Source: Mikania micrantha (lineage: Eukaryota; Streptophyta; Magnoliopsida; Asterales; Asteraceae). Taken from it: 64,000 nt of DNA. Position 1 is the stretch's first letter. Every line of letters begins with the position of its first letter. Below the pieces are notes generated by a model. The model worked only from the letters and a program-made list of their open reading frames with translations, was not told the origin of the DNA and did not search any database. Both the position numbers and the translations under genes were made by a program. Below, one piece after another: positions 33,128 through 46,129 of the stretch. The stretch spans positions 1,922,001-1,986,000 of the forward strand of contig CM018694.1 in the NCBI GenBank assembly GCA_009363875.1, written 5' to 3'.

Positions 33128-36100
33128 TCAAGTCACACTCGATGACTGATCTTCACAAACTTTGTCTTCAGCACGTACAATCACAGATCTTGGAATCTTT
33201 GATAATCTTTCAGCTTCAATTCTTGCATCTCTTTCATCAATCTCTTTTTCTAAATCCATCAACTCCACATACAAATAATTTGCATCATCCCAATCACATC
33301 CTGAATGAATTCCCAAAGTAAAACACATTCTAGCAATAGTTTGAAACTGTAAAGCCATATCCTTGTAATTAACTCCAACATCATGAAAACCTTCTCTTGC
33401 ATAAATCAATGCTTCATAGAGAGTATCAATGTCTTGTTTAGAGCAATTCACAAGCCATACAGGATCAAGTAATCTTATAACCCTCCATTTGTCATTTTCT
33501 TTCAATAAAATAACAGCTTCAGAAAATCTTTCATCATAAAACCAAAATTTGAAGAAAGGTGTCCAATCTTGTTCTATCTTCCTTAGCCTTGTTCTTGAAT
33601 ACACTTTCGGCTTTGGATAAACATAAAAGTTATGCTTCAATATTGAAAATTGAGGAACTAATTCCAACCTTTCTTTGCTTCTCGTTTCAAAAAAATCTCA
33701 AATCTTTCATTGTGTTCGGTTTGAAATGGCTTGATCATCTTTAATCTTGAAAGTTGCATACATTCAAAGGATGGTAAAGACATCAAATCATAAGCTTTTC
33801 CAAAATACTGACACCCATCAGTTCTCTTCACAACATAACAACCTCTGTTCTTCAACACACCAGGAATATTATGATAATATCCATAACTCAAAATCCTTCC
33901 ATGCATCTTAGATTTTGATCCAATCTTAAATCTTGAAGATTGTCTTGGATGTTTCCCAGGAGCAGACTCATCATATTTCTCAATAAACTGTCTAAAAATC
34001 ATCAAATTATCAATAATGTACGTATGTTCTTCTTGATTCTCTCTCCACACATCCATTGGTCTCTTAATCTTCAATTTTTCACTTGACACAACTTGACATT
34101 TATTATGAGCTTCAATATCAAATATTTTTTTCAAAGTATGTAAGTTATACAAATTTTCTTAAGAAGACCCACCATCATCAAAGTCAATTGATCTTCCTTC
34201 TTCTCCAACAGACATTTTTTTAGTAATCCTTGTATTTTGAAGTTCATTCACTTTTAACCCAAATATATCAGCAAGTTCTTCCTTTGTGTAATCATTCTCA
34301 ATCTCACCTTCTTCAATTTCTTTGACTTTACTTGATTCTCCTACATTTCTTTGAAATTCTTTTTCTTCAGTTTGTTTGAATAACTCAGCAAATGTAGGTA
34401 ATGATTCATCAATAACTTTCTTTTGAAATTCAATCTCAGTAATATCCTCAATCTTAATTTCTTCAAAGTCTTTTGCTTTATTGAGATCAACAGCAGAAAC
34501 TGGATTTACATCCACAGAAAATCCTGATGAATTGTAAATAACAATAGCACCAGTAACATAATTTAAACCACTTTACCCACCAGCACCAGCTACACCATCA
34601 TCATCATGATAAGCATCAAAACCTGGATGTTCATCAAAATCAGAATCTTCATAGTCTACTTTCACTTCATCATCTTCATCTTCTTGAATATTGATATCAA
34701 CAGGATCAACAGCATTTCCTTCAGACACATGAACTTCCACATTATCATCAAATCTTGCATCAGTGTGAATAGCAGTAGAAGATTCACCTTGAATATCACT
34801 TATCCTTTTCTTTAACAACTGATTTTCTTCCTCTAGAATAATTATCTTTTCATTCTGTTATCTGGCAACTCTTTCCAATGAAACAATTCTTTCATTCATA
34901 ATCTCCTTATCTTTTAGATCCTCCTCTCTCCATCTCTGTAGTTGAGTGATATGGAGCTTCATCATGTCAATTTCATTTTGAATATAGGAAGATTGTTGCT
35001 CAGAATTAGCTTTTTCTTTCTACTTGTACTTATCAAACTCTTGAGATAAGAGAGATATCCTACGTCTCAACTCTGAGTCATCATAGTCCAATGAGAAATT
35101 CAAATCCAAATCATCTAAACCCACAAACATAGTATCAACTCTTGAAGCAGAAGTCTCTAGAAATGAAGTTGTGACAGTAGTTGCTTCAGTAAATGGTGCC
35201 ACAAACGGTGCAACACACACAGGAACATAAACTGAAGCACTTGGCATTGTAGACTCAACAGATACAGGAACAGATGATGTCATAATAGAAATAGGTGCAG
35301 AAGAAGTAATCACTGGAGAAGATACAATAATCCTTGGTGTTCTTGTTTTCTTCCTTCTAGGCACATTAGCCATTCTCTTCTTTTTCTTAGGACGAGATGA
35401 TTATTCTGGCTCATCCACTGTAAAGTTTGGATCATTTCTTTCTTCTTGAGCTTCCCTACTCTATTGTTGTTGAATGGGATTCCTTTTCATCCTCCGAACC
35501 ATTCTATTACCAACTTGCACATCTTCCATCTCAGATTCAGTTGAATCCTCTTCCATTTCATCCTCAGCCTCAACATTTGATGGTGATACAATAGTAGTGG
35601 TTTGCTTTGAAACAACTAGTTGATCAGGATAGATAACTTGAAGAGGCTCCAAGGTAGATTGAGCAGTACTTGTAGTTGTTTGTTATTGATGATGAGCTGA
35701 AGAAGATTGTTCACGAGCTTGTTGAACTGGTGGATCTTGTGGAGGAGGAGGTGGTGGTGGTTGATCATCATCCATTTGTTCATTCTCAGAACTAGAATCT
35801 TCATTTCTCCATGCATCATTGAGTGGTGCAACATAATTGGCTCTTGCGCAGTGACAAATCAAGTCTTTTGTAAGTACAACATCATTACTCTTCTGATATA
35901 TCTTCAATTGACCCAAGCTAGAATCTGTCATATGTTTTAACTTCAATCTATCATCAACAGCTCTTGGCAAACTCTGTTCAGGAAATCTCTCATCAATAAG
36001 CATCTGTACAAATTTGGATACATCAAGAACTTGTCCTTGGCTTTTGTGATATTATCAGATAAGTGTCTGAAAATCATTGCAGAGAAGTTGAATGCCTGGT

Positions 36101-36629
36101 TAAGAATCAAAGCAACCATAGCTGATCTCATCAGATCTCTCAACTCATCAAATGTCCCCCTCCTCATACTCATACAATGCAAAAGTACATGTTCAAGAAA
36201 CTTGTATTGAAGAGGAAACTTCCCTTTCTTAATAGAGTATTCACTGTAAACTCCAAAATACTTGATTCTCAGGAAACATCCTTTAATACACCTCTCAGGA
36301 ATCAAATTCATTCCTTCAGGTTCTCCTCCGAACCTTAAAACTCTACAAACATCTACTTCACTGATCCTGATCACTTGTCCAAGCACACTGGCTTCAATAA
36401 TAAATACATCATCAACTGTGATCAATCTAGTTGATTCCCAGAAACTATGAATATGAGATCGATAAATGTGACAATGATTGGAGATGGAATAATAAATCCT
36501 TGATCTTCTCAGAAACTCGATCATTGGTCTAAAGTCTTTGCCATTCTTCGTTGTAGGATCCAAATAAGCACAAAGATTGTGTTTATCACCAACTGCCAGG
36601 TTTGCCATATCTGCAATTAAAACAATCAT
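33128..36629 (-). pseudogene. Accessory third ORF of Copia F (broken)
   Basis: Eight minus-strand open stretches between 36629 and 33128 line up as one former ORF of over 1,000 codons. It starts near MANLAVGDKHNLCAYLDP. The N-terminal 200 residues form a helical, globular region (FWESTRLITVDDVFIIEASV, VDVCRVLRFGGEPEGM, KFLEHVLLHCMSMRRGTFDEL, ALILNQAFNFSAMIF, KFLMYPNLYRCLL). A long Pro/Ser/Glu-rich acidic linker follows, then a C-terminal region (WRENQEEHTYIIDNLMIFRQFIEKY, HGRILSYGYYHNIPG; WFYDERFSEAVILLKENDKWRVI). I recognise the N-terminal region as a type common next to Copia pol in Asteraceae genomes, usually annotated hypothetical. No transmembrane segment is evident, so an envelope role is not supported. 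The breaks are in-frame stops and frameshifts. Confidence 0.65.
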
Positions 36630-36689
36630 ATATCAGAAACAGAATTCAATTCAGGAATAAAATTTTTTAAAAATTTCTAAGTCCTAAGT

Positions 36690-38700
36690 CCAGCGAACCT
36701 TTTCCCCTATGTCGCACCTTCCCTTGTGAAGGAACCTATATTACAGACAAACCTATTTTCAAGTTCACGAACCTCTAAGTCAAACGAACCTAGTTCACAT
36801 ATGTGAACCTTTGGTCAACCAAACCTTTGACAATTAAAGAAAGATCATTGATTTAGAAAAGGTTTGGCCCTAACCTTTTTTTAATCAAACGAATCTGTAA
36901 ATTTAAACGAACTTGTTTGAAATCCAAATCAAAATTCAAACTTATGAATCAGATCAAATTACCCATATCCATAGGTTCGCTATGAATCAATTAACAACTT
37001 TGATAAAAACAATTTTCATCAAACATCGATTTAAATTGATTTATTCAGATTTTTAGAAGTTCGACTAACTGGACTTGAAACCTAGATTTCTACAAATCCA
37101 GCCGGTGAAAATTCAATCTATATACCTTTTTGGAATCACGACAACATGACAAATCTAATGATATATGGCAAGCATTCAGATAATCACGGAATCGAAAAAT
37201 CAGTTTCAACACCCAGAGGTTCGTTTTTGAGCAAAAACAGTGAAAGTAACGAAGCTTATACATGAACCTTTGAACTCATACTTCCACAAGGTTCAGACGA
37301 ACCTTTGTACAAACCTTTGAACAAACCTCTTAAACAAACCTTCTGGATGAACCTGTGAACAAACCTTCTGGACGAACCTCCTATCAAACCTTCTGGACGA
37401 ACCTATGAATAAACCTACAATAGGTTCGGCCCGCCAATTTCACAAATTCTCACAAACCTTTGACATTTTAACATTTTCAGATTTAATCAAAAATTTTCCA
37501 AACAAAACAAAATTTGATGTTTCAGAGTAAAAAACAAACAATCAATAATTATTGATTCAACATCAGATATAAACAAAAAATCTTTTTGGATTTTTTAAAT
37601 TTTATATTAAAACACACCAAAATTTAACTTTGTAAGAAAAACTAAAATGAAACATGAAAATGAATAAAAACAAACACATATATTTTTGGTGGAAAGATCC
37701 AGACATGAGATCATATTGCATTGCAATCATATGCACAAACTGATTGAGTTAATGAATGTGTTAATTTGCAAATCACAATTCAAAGATGATTGTCAGTATA
37801 TGAGTCCAAATTAAATTTAATTACTTAGTTAAGATATCAAATGAAATCAAAACAATCACATACTTTATGTTCCTCATTCACTTGAACACATCCCTGTTTT
37901 GTGAATTATTAACCAAACAATGATGTTCTTGAAACAATTTAATTCAAGTATGTAACTAGTTTGATCATGCAAAAACAAAATAGAATATCTTTTTGAAAAT
38001 AACAAAATGTATGCACAAATGATCCATATAATGAATGAAACTATAATTTAATATTAAGATTTTAACAATCAGATCGATATTCTCATATACGTAGAGATTG
38101 TCCAAATCTTAATCAAACCAATAAAACAAATTTGAATTGTTCACAGCCTTAACAATCAGGTCGATACGTAACTATACACAAAGAATGTTTCAGCTTTGAA
38201 CGAAAATAAAAGAAAAACAAATTTAGAATTTCTTTTAAAAATTGACAACATGATCAAAAACTAGCAATTAAGTAATCTTATATCAAGAAACCATCATTGT
38301 AAGATTAAAACCACGCTTTCAGGACAAAGGTAAGCACTGTATCCTAAGCAATTGTATCCCACAAAGTATGATCATAATTTTGTCAAATATCATCTCAACT
38401 AAGTTATAAACCTACCAACATATCATACTTAGTAATTGTGAATGCTCTTTATGTTTAAGTTCTAGTATGATTCAGATGTGCTTCTGATTGCTACAATGTA
38501 CTATCGTTTCACTAGGTCAAATCAATTTCTCAAATTTTTATTTTTCAATGTTTTTGTATTTTTTATAATTTTATATTGTCTTTGTGTTTTTGATTTTTTA
38601 AATGTTTTTGATTTTTCAAATTTTCTCCCCCTAAAACCTAAAACACAAAACAAACAAAAACAAAAATAAAATAAAAATCTGATGTTAATTCAATAAAAAT
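36690..38700 (-). other. Noncoding module between RNase H and the accessory ORF of F
   Basis: 36690-37430 is rich in CGAACC, AAACCT and GGTTCG words. 37660-38650 matches the module of Copia E at 22860-23960, including the CAATCAG(A/G)TCGATA unit (two copies, about 38070-38200) and CTCCCCCTA at 38627. No conserved ORF was found. It precedes the accessory ORF on the minus strand, so it could hold its promoter or a splice acceptor for a subgenomic RNA. That is inference. Confidence 0.55.
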
Positions 38701-38703
38701 TGA

Positions 38704-41700
38704 TTATGAAGGAAATTGATTTGTTATGACCTCACCCATGACCCTAATTCCACTAAGTTTGAGTAAATACTCAAAACGAGTTCGATTGAAGGCCTTGGTG
38801 AGAAGGTCTGCACGTTGCTCATTTATGTGTATCTTCACCACATCAATAAGTTTCTTTTCATAGCAATCGCGTATGAAATGAAACCGGATATCAATGTTTT
38901 TGGAACGTGAATGATACACTGGGTTTTTAATGGCAGCCTCATTATCAACATGTATAGGGGTACTAAGAAAATTCAAACCATAGTCTCTCATTTGTTGTTG
39001 TATCCGCAATACTTGTGAACAACAACTGGCAGCAGCTACATACTCAGCTTTACAAGTTGAAGTAGCCACAGAAGTTTGCTTTTAACATTGCCAAGAGACC
39101 AGTCTTTCCCCCAAGAATTGTGCACCACCTGTTGTGGACTTAGTATCTGTCGTACATCCTCCATAATCAGAGTCACTTTAGGCATTGAAGGAAAAGTTAT
39201 CATCCTTAGGATACCACAGACCGGTGTCTGGTGTACCCTTCAGATAACGAAGAATTTGTTTGGCTGCCATCAGATATGACACCTTAGGTTTAGATTAATA
39301 TCTGGCACAGATACTTTTAGCAAAAACAATATCTGGCCTTGAAGCAGTCAGATACATCAAACTTCCAATAATTCCACGATAACGTGTGGGATCAATCAAC
39401 TCCCCCTTAATATCAGGCTCAATCCCGTGATTAGGCTGAATGGGTGTGGAAATGGGTTTTCAATCAAGCATGCTAAACCGTTTTAGCACATCTTGAATAT
39501 ATTTGGTTTGATGTATGAATATCCCATTATCAGTTTGGTCTACTTGTATACCAAGGTAGAATTTTATATCTGACATCGCGCTCATCTTGAATTTATCAAT
39601 CATCACCTTTTTGAATTCCAAGCACATTTGTTCATCGGTAGATCCAAAGATGATGTCATCCACATAGATCTGAACAAGAAGAATGTCCTTGCCCTTTTCC
39701 CGAAAGAACATTTTTTTTGTCATTCTGATCCCTATTAAACCCGTGTTCAATAAGGTGAGTCGATAAAGTCTCATACCAGGTACGCGGGGCCTGATGAAGA
39801 CCATACAGTGCTTTGTCCAAGAGGTAAACCTGATCCCAATGGATAGGATCCTCAACGCCCGGTGGCTGACAAACATGCACTGTTTCCTTCAAAGAGCCAT
39901 ACAGAAAAGCAGATTTAACATCCAACTGAAATACTTTGAACTTCTTGTGGGATGCAAAAGCAAGAAAAAGTCGAATTGCTTCTAATCGTGCCACAGTTGC
40001 AAAAACTTCATCATAATCAATTCCTTCAACTTGTCTAAAACCCTGAACCACTAAACGAGCTTTGTTTCGGACTATTACGCCTCTGTCATCTCGTTTGCAT
40101 CGCAGCACCCATCGTGTGCCAATCTTTTTCTCTCCTTTTGGCAAGTCTACCAAATGCCAAACTCCCAATTTGCGAAATTGATTCAATTCCTCTTGCATAG
40201 CCTCCACCCAGGCCAGCTCATGCAAAGCTTCATTCACAGTCTTTGGCTCTATTTGAGAAATAAATGTTGATTGCATCCAGAGCTCCTGACTGCCATGAAT
40301 TTTCTCTAACTCAACATACATACTTTCCTCATTTGTGACTTGATTACGTGTCTGAACTCCTACACTAGGATCTCCTATAATTTGAGCCAGCGGATGATTG
40401 ACATGAACACGTGTGACAGGCAAATGCGGTACAACCACGTCATGATCAAGATTGTTGATATTCTGATCAGGATCTTGATCATGGGAGATAGCATCTTCAA
40501 AAACCTCATTTTCATCCTCAGATGACCAATCATCATTAATAACCTCTGAAGTACCTTCCCCATGTGGTGTAATAACTTTATCATCAGGTTGATGAGAAAT
40601 TTCTTGTTCATCTGAATGCTGCAAATCATACAACATTTGTAAGGTTATTTCATCATCAGAAATAGTTGAAGACATATTAAAAGACTCAAACAACTTTTTG
40701 TAATCGAAAAGCCAATCTGGACCCTTCCCATTTGGTATAGGTGTATGTCGTTGGACATCCACATGATACCACAATTCCACAACACCCGTACGTTTGTTAA
40801 GTACACGTTTGTTTGGAAGACTATAGCCGAGAAAAAAACCCTCTTCAACTTTAGAATTAAATTTTGAATCCTTTTCAGCATTGTACAAGGAGCCCCAAAA
40901 GGTTCCAGGTGTTCCAAATTGGGCTTCCGATTCTGATGCAATTCATAACAAGTTTTATTGTGTCTTTTGACAATTAAAACTCTGTTAAGGGTATAACAAG
41001 CGGTAGCCACAGCTTCACTCTAAAAAGTAATGGGAAGTTTAGAATCAACTAGCATCGTTCTTGTAGATTCAATCAAAGTCATATTCTTTCTTTCAGCTAC
41101 ACCATTCATTTGAGGCTCATATGGTGCACTGAATTGCTGCTGAATGCCTTTGAAATTACAAAATTCTTCCATTTGATGATTCTTGAACTCAGTCCCATTG
41201 TCAGATCTTACATGCCTCACCCTCAACTTATATAAAGTCTCCAACCTATTTATCAACAAAACAAAGTTTTCATAAGTTTCTGATTTATGTTTCAAAAACA
41301 TAACCCATGAAAATCTTGAAAAGTAATCAGTCACTACAAAACAATAAGATTCACCACCTATACTCTTCACATTGATGGGTCCAAAAAGATCCATGTGAAG
41401 AAGTTCAAGAGGCATGTCAATAGAAAAAAATTTTCTTTGTTTTGTGGGACTTCCTATTCTGTTTACCCATTTTACATGAAACACACACATTCGGAAGTTT
41501 AAAATGTTTTACAAGTACACCATCAACTAAATGATTATGCACAAGATGATTCTTTTTCCGGATGTGGATATGTCCCATCCGCGTGTGCCATGAACGTGTA
41601 TCCTGTTCAGTAGCTTTGGACACCAGGCACATTTCTACATTATTTACTATCTCCGCTTTTGCCATGTCAAGCACATAAAGATCCTTGTCACGCTCAGCTG

Positions 41701-42050
41701 TCATGAGAATCCATTCCTCTGAAATCTTAAATCCTTGCTTGAGCGTGTAACACCTCTCTTTGTCAAACATCACTTTATAATCTTTATCACAAATCTGCGA
41801 GACACTCAACAAATTGTTAGTTAACTCTTTAAAAAAATTAACATTGTCAAAAGAAACCTTCCCATATGTCAAACTACCAATCCCTGTAATTTGGCCTCCT
41901 TTGTTTCCAGCAAAGTTCACATCGCTCCCCTTTACAAGTTTAACATCTCTTAACAAGTTCAATTCACCAGTCATATGGCGGGAACATCCACTATCAACAA
42001 TCCAACGATTATTAATATGGCCCGTGGATGTAACCTGTATAATAAATTAA
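38704..42050 (-). pseudogene. Copia F pol: integrase, RT, RNase H (broken)
   Basis: Minus-strand order: GAG-pre-integrase and H-H-C-C finger at 41974-41417 (SWHTRMGHI ... CVSCKMGKQ); integrase core at 41490-41020 with DLFGP, SDNGTEFKN and GVAERKN giving D, D and E; an acidic linker at about 40640-40300; RT at 40290-39460 (RWVLRCKRDDRGVIVRNKARL, GIDYDEVFATVARL, VFQLDVKSAFLYGSL, YGLHQAPRTWYETL, catalytic IYVDDIIFGS intact, FYLGIQV); RNase H at 39300-38704 (TCKAEYVAA, NIDIRFHFIRD, ADLLTKAF). The frame breaks at homopolymer runs (near 41425-41440 and 39715) and at in-frame stops (for example near 39069 and 39296). The catalytic residues I can see are kept, so decay is recent compared with Gypsy A. 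Confidence 0.9.
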
Positions 42051-42067
42051 AAGAAACTTGTCAGTAT

Positions 42068-45000
42068 TCAAAAGGGATGACCCACGCCATTTCGGCGTCG
42101 AGTCTCCCAGAATGGACCCTTTCCATTCTTCTGTGATAACCTGATAGAATAACCATCATCACTTGTATCCTCCTCTTTCTTAGAGAATTCATCACCCGAT
42201 CTGTTCTTGAGTTTCCAAAATGATTTAGATCTAGTTGGTTGTTTTGAAAATGAAAATCTTGAAGAAAAATTTTCAAATGACTCATCATTAGATGAAGTCA
42301 CAATTTTCACAATCTTTTTAACATTTCTTTTATTTTCAAAAACCCTTTTCTTTTTCTTAATTTCTTCCTTCACCCAAAAACAATCAGGGTTGAATTTTCT
42401 AAGAACTCTCATTTCATCTTCACTAGGTCTATCTTTCCTAGAACTCCCACTTGAAACATCCACCCGAATCTCCTCATCAGAACTCTTTCTGGCTTTGTTA
42501 TTAGGACAATTAGTAGAAATATGCCCTTTACCACAACAAGTAAAACACTTGCGTGTTTCCCATGGTGAGAAAGACCTCAAACTGCCACAATCACTCGAAC
42601 TAAATCCTATAATGCAGTCAGCAACCAAATGACTCGTTTTACCACATCGGTAACACTTCCTCTCTTTAATTTGAGTTTTTGGTTTGGGTTCATCATAAAA
42701 ACTTGATGAACTGAAAGGTCTTAAGATAACCTTGGAAGATGAACTTTTGTTTCTTAAACCAGTTGAACTTTTATTTGAATCATCCAATTTCTTTTGAAAA
42801 TTTTTTGATTTAACGTTGTGCCCAACCCCAAAATTATCATAGCAAAAATCCACCTTTTCTACTTTCTTAGACATCACATTTTTCTTTTGAAAATTTCCAC
42901 TAGACTCTCCTTGATGTGTATTAGATGATCTATAACATACACAATCGGTTTAAGAGTAGTGGTTGGTTTGGTTTTAGTCACTGGTTTAGAAACATGTGTG
43001 GATTTAATTACCACCTTCTGAACTTGTTTAATTTCAGATTTTGACTGCTTGGTTTCAATAGTCGTTTTCTCAACACCTTTTCCTTTGTATCCATTTTGTC
43101 TCAAAATATCGGAAGAATATTCCGACTCAGTGATCTCTTCAATGATTGGGGTATCACTGTCAAGTGATACCTTTTCATTAGATGATGAGACTCTAGCATT
43201 TGCTATAACATTTTCAGACTCAAACTCGGTTAAAGAAGCTGGATGCACTTCCAGATTAGTGTCAATTTGTGGCCTTGGAACATAGCTTGGAGGAGGTGGT
43301 ACTGCATGAAATCCCAAGCCAGTAGTATCATTCGATGACCTTTGCACAGCAGCAAAGTAATCGATAACATACTAAGAATTCTGTTAATTCTCGAGCTTGC
43401 TTTTGTACATTTCTGCCTCTGCTCTGGCTACTGACAGTTCTACTTTCAACTTTTGTACTGACTCGAGGTGCACAGAAACTGCATGAATATTTTGCCATAC
43501 TTTAATTTTTAATTCCTCATTTTCTTTACCCAAATCTATGATTTTTTTTTCAAAATCTTTTTCTCTTGAAACTAACTTTTTGTTAGCTTCAGTGCACTCG
43601 ATCAGTTCAGCAGTCAGTTGAGCATTCAATTCCTTCAACTTTTCAATTACCTCCAAAAGATCATTATTTACCTCCTCAGCCTTTTCTTTTCCCTTGCTTT
43701 CTTCTTCAGCCATAGAAGCATTTAGCTGACAATTATCTTCAACTTTAGAATCTTTCACCATTGAAGCCATAAAAGCACCCATTAGATCATCATATTGTTT
43801 GCCCCAGTCATATCCTTCATCTGCTTGACTAACTAAAGCTTTGGTTGATTCTTCAGATTTCTCCTTTTGCTTTTGATAAGCTTCTTTTGATTTGAATGGA
43901 TTTAAGTTGCCTTGCTTCTTTGGATTTTTGCATTCTCGAGCAAAATGACCCAGTTCACCACAGTTGTAGCATTGTGTGGCTTTTGGATTGAATCCAAACT
44001 TTGTGTTACGATCAAAAGTGAACTTCTTTCCTGTTTTTTGCTCATACTTTTAATTCTTTTGATTACACTAGCCAAAGCCCACTGTGTGTCAATTAGTTCC
44101 ATTTCATCATCATCTATCTGCTCGTAATCTTCAAAAGTAAGAGTAGAATTTCCTATCCTTCCAGCTATCTGTTCATCATACGGACTGACCACACATGAAA
44201 GTACTGACATGTGATCTCTAACGGCCTCCACAGTCACTTTTCCCAAATTTGTAGTCTTCAATTGAATTGGGGTGGAAGATGAAGAATCAGACTTTTTCTC
44301 ATTCCCAGAATAAGACGAGCTTGAATTAGAGTAACTAGTATATGCAGATGGTAATGAAGTACTCTCAGTAGTACTTGAGACAAAAGTTATCTGTATTTTT
44401 GCTGAATGAACAGGAGGTGTAACAACTGATGCACCATAAAGTGAAGGATCCTGTGTTACATTAACTCTTCTAGCTTTTCTCTTGTCCTTCATTTCCTGTT
44501 CTTCTAACTTTTGAATAAACTCCACAATTGTCATTCCTGGAAGATTTTCTCTCAAAATCAATACCAATGAGTTCCACTTATCTGACAAAGCATCTGCAAA
44601 ACAATCTATCATCTCTTCTTCTAAATACTCAATACCACACTTACGTACTTCTGTCAACAAATGTCGATATCTAGTAATCAAAGCATCAAGAATCTCATTG
44701 CCTATGTAATTGAAATTCTCACATTCTTTACTCAAATCAGTTGCTTTCATCTTCTTGAGTTTAGTGTTTCCCTCCACTCTTGCCTTCAATGCATTCCATA
44801 ATCCATATGATGACTTGTGTTCATCAAATTGATGAAGAATTTGATTGGGAATAGCTTGGCTTAACATCCAATATGCTTTCTTCTCAGAATCATATTTCTT
44901 TCGTTGTTCAACATCCAATCGATCAAGAGATTGGTCAATATCCGTTCCAACCACCTTTGGTCGTTCATATGGTAATAAAATTCTCTCCCAAAGATTTGTA

Positions 45001-45164
45001 TCAGTACCATTAAGATGTGTCTCAAACCGACCTTTCCAGTTCTCCTAATCAGACAAATCAAGAAGTTTTGGTACTTTGTTTGTGCTCCCAGACTCAGTTT
45101 CACTAATCAATATACTTTGAATCTTTGAATTCTGATTAGCAACGGCTGCAAGCATATCCGTCAT
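42068..45164 (-). pseudogene. Copia F extended Gag (broken)
   Basis: The first plus-strand CAT of the minus-strand reading is at 45162-45164 (MTDMLAAVANQNS). A stop near 45049 interrupts SD-ENWKGRFETHL. The main capsid-like Gag region follows at 44954-43902 (AYWMLSQAIPNQILHQF, YGLWNALKARVEG, EILDALITRYRHLLTEVRK, FADALSDKWNSLVLILRE). A knuckle region is frameshifted near 43950. A strong heptad coiled coil lies at 43700-43384 (LLEVIEKLKELNAQLTAEL, KKIIDLGKENEELKIKV). Then come two more knuckle-like motifs at 42868-42068, CYRCGKTSHLVADC and CFTCCGKGHISTNC; the latter departs from the CCHC pattern. A Gag extended by coiled coil and extra fingers is usual for Sireviruses. Confidence 0.85.
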
Positions 45165-45174
45165 CTTTCAAACT

Positions 45175-45500
45175 TAATCAGCGAACCTTTTACACTTTTT
45201 CAAACTCACGAACCTTTGATCAACAAATGACCCTTCACGAACCTTAGGATCAAACGAACCTTCTTGAAAACCTTTTGATCAAACGAACCTTCTCAAAACC
45301 TTTTGATCAAACAAACCTTCTTAAAAATTTTTGACCAACGAACCTCTTCAAAACCTTTTAACCAACGAACCTCTTCAAAACCTTTTGACCAACGAACCTC
45401 TTCAAAACCTTTTGACCCACGAACCTTCAGTCTAATAGGTTTGTCCCACGAACCTTAACGAACCATAGGGTTCGTTTGTGAATCTGCTAGGTTTGTCTCA
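45175..45500. repeat. CGAACCT cluster in the leader of Copia F
   Basis: About 15 CGAACC words occur, many within a tandem unit of about 27-30 bp (CGAACCTCTTCAAAACCTTTTGACCAA type, three to four copies at 45340-45425). It includes GAACCTTCTTGAA at 45256-45268, a three-unit heat-shock-element pattern. It is equivalent in position to the cluster at 26385-26890 in Copia E. Confidence 0.75.
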
Positions 45501-45660
45501 CGAACCTGTAGTTTTGTCTCGAAAATTTCAACAGAAAAATCTTCAAAATTTGGAGGGAAAACCTTCAAAACTTCAAACTTTCTAATATACTGTTGTGACG
45601 AAAAGTCTCTGATTTTAATCATCAAGAATGATTGAAAGTCTTCAAAAACGTGTAGCAAAA

Positions 45661-45672
45661 GCTCTGATACCA
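45661..45672 (-). other. Primer binding site of Copia F (tRNA-Met)
   Basis: GCTCTGATACCA on the plus strand, one base before the 5' LTR at 45674. Confidence 0.85.
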
Positions 45673-45673
45673 C

Positions 45674-46129
45674 TGTTGAAAGCTCCGGATCTGTAACTTT
45701 AATTCTATTAACAATTCTATCTATGCGGAATCTAGATAAAATCTATATGAATCAAAGACAATACAATCATGCTTGTAAATATTCTTTTCATTGATAATGA
45801 AATCAAGTACAATTGCACACAGCAAGAACACACAATTCTATAAAACACACACACTGATCTGAGAATTACAGGTTCTATCAAGACTTACGACAAAATCAGA
45901 AAACCTGCAAATATATACACACCTCAAACGAACCTATAAGAACCTGTAGGTTCGTTAGACGAACCAATAGGTTCACTGGACGAACCTTTACAATACACAC
46001 ACAAAAGCTCGTTGAGCTAATACACATGCCTAGGTTCGTGGGCCAGACGAACCTAGCACAAAACTAATTCAAACCTTTTCTAACTTAATCAAAATAAACT
46101 TGAAAGCAATATATTACAATGTACCAACA
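45674..46129 (-). repeat. Copia F 5' LTR
   Basis: 456 bp, TGTTGAAAGC to TACCAACA. About 20 differences from the 3' LTR, clustered in the CGAACC/GGTTCG word region. Confidence 0.92.

Larger units (their letters stand above)
32611..46129 (-). mobile_element. Complete Sirevirus-like Copia element F (13.5 kb)
   Basis: It is bounded by perfect GTTTT target duplications (32606-32610 and 46130-46134) and TGTTGAAAGC...GTACCAACA LTRs. On the minus strand the order is 5' LTR, PBS, leader, long gag with coiled coil and several zinc knuckles, protease/GAG-pre-integrase, integrase, RT, RNase H, a noncoding module, a long accessory ORF, PPT, 3' LTR. Integrase before RT defines Copia. The extended gag, the third ORF and the repeated polypurine tracts fit the Sirevirus lineage. 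LTRs differ at about 20 of 455 positions by eye (about 4%). All ORFs are interrupted. Confidence 0.92.

Noticed and set aside
32611..46129. Envelope gene in Copia F
   Set aside because: The third ORF shows no signal peptide or transmembrane helix by eye, so I call it an accessory ORF only.
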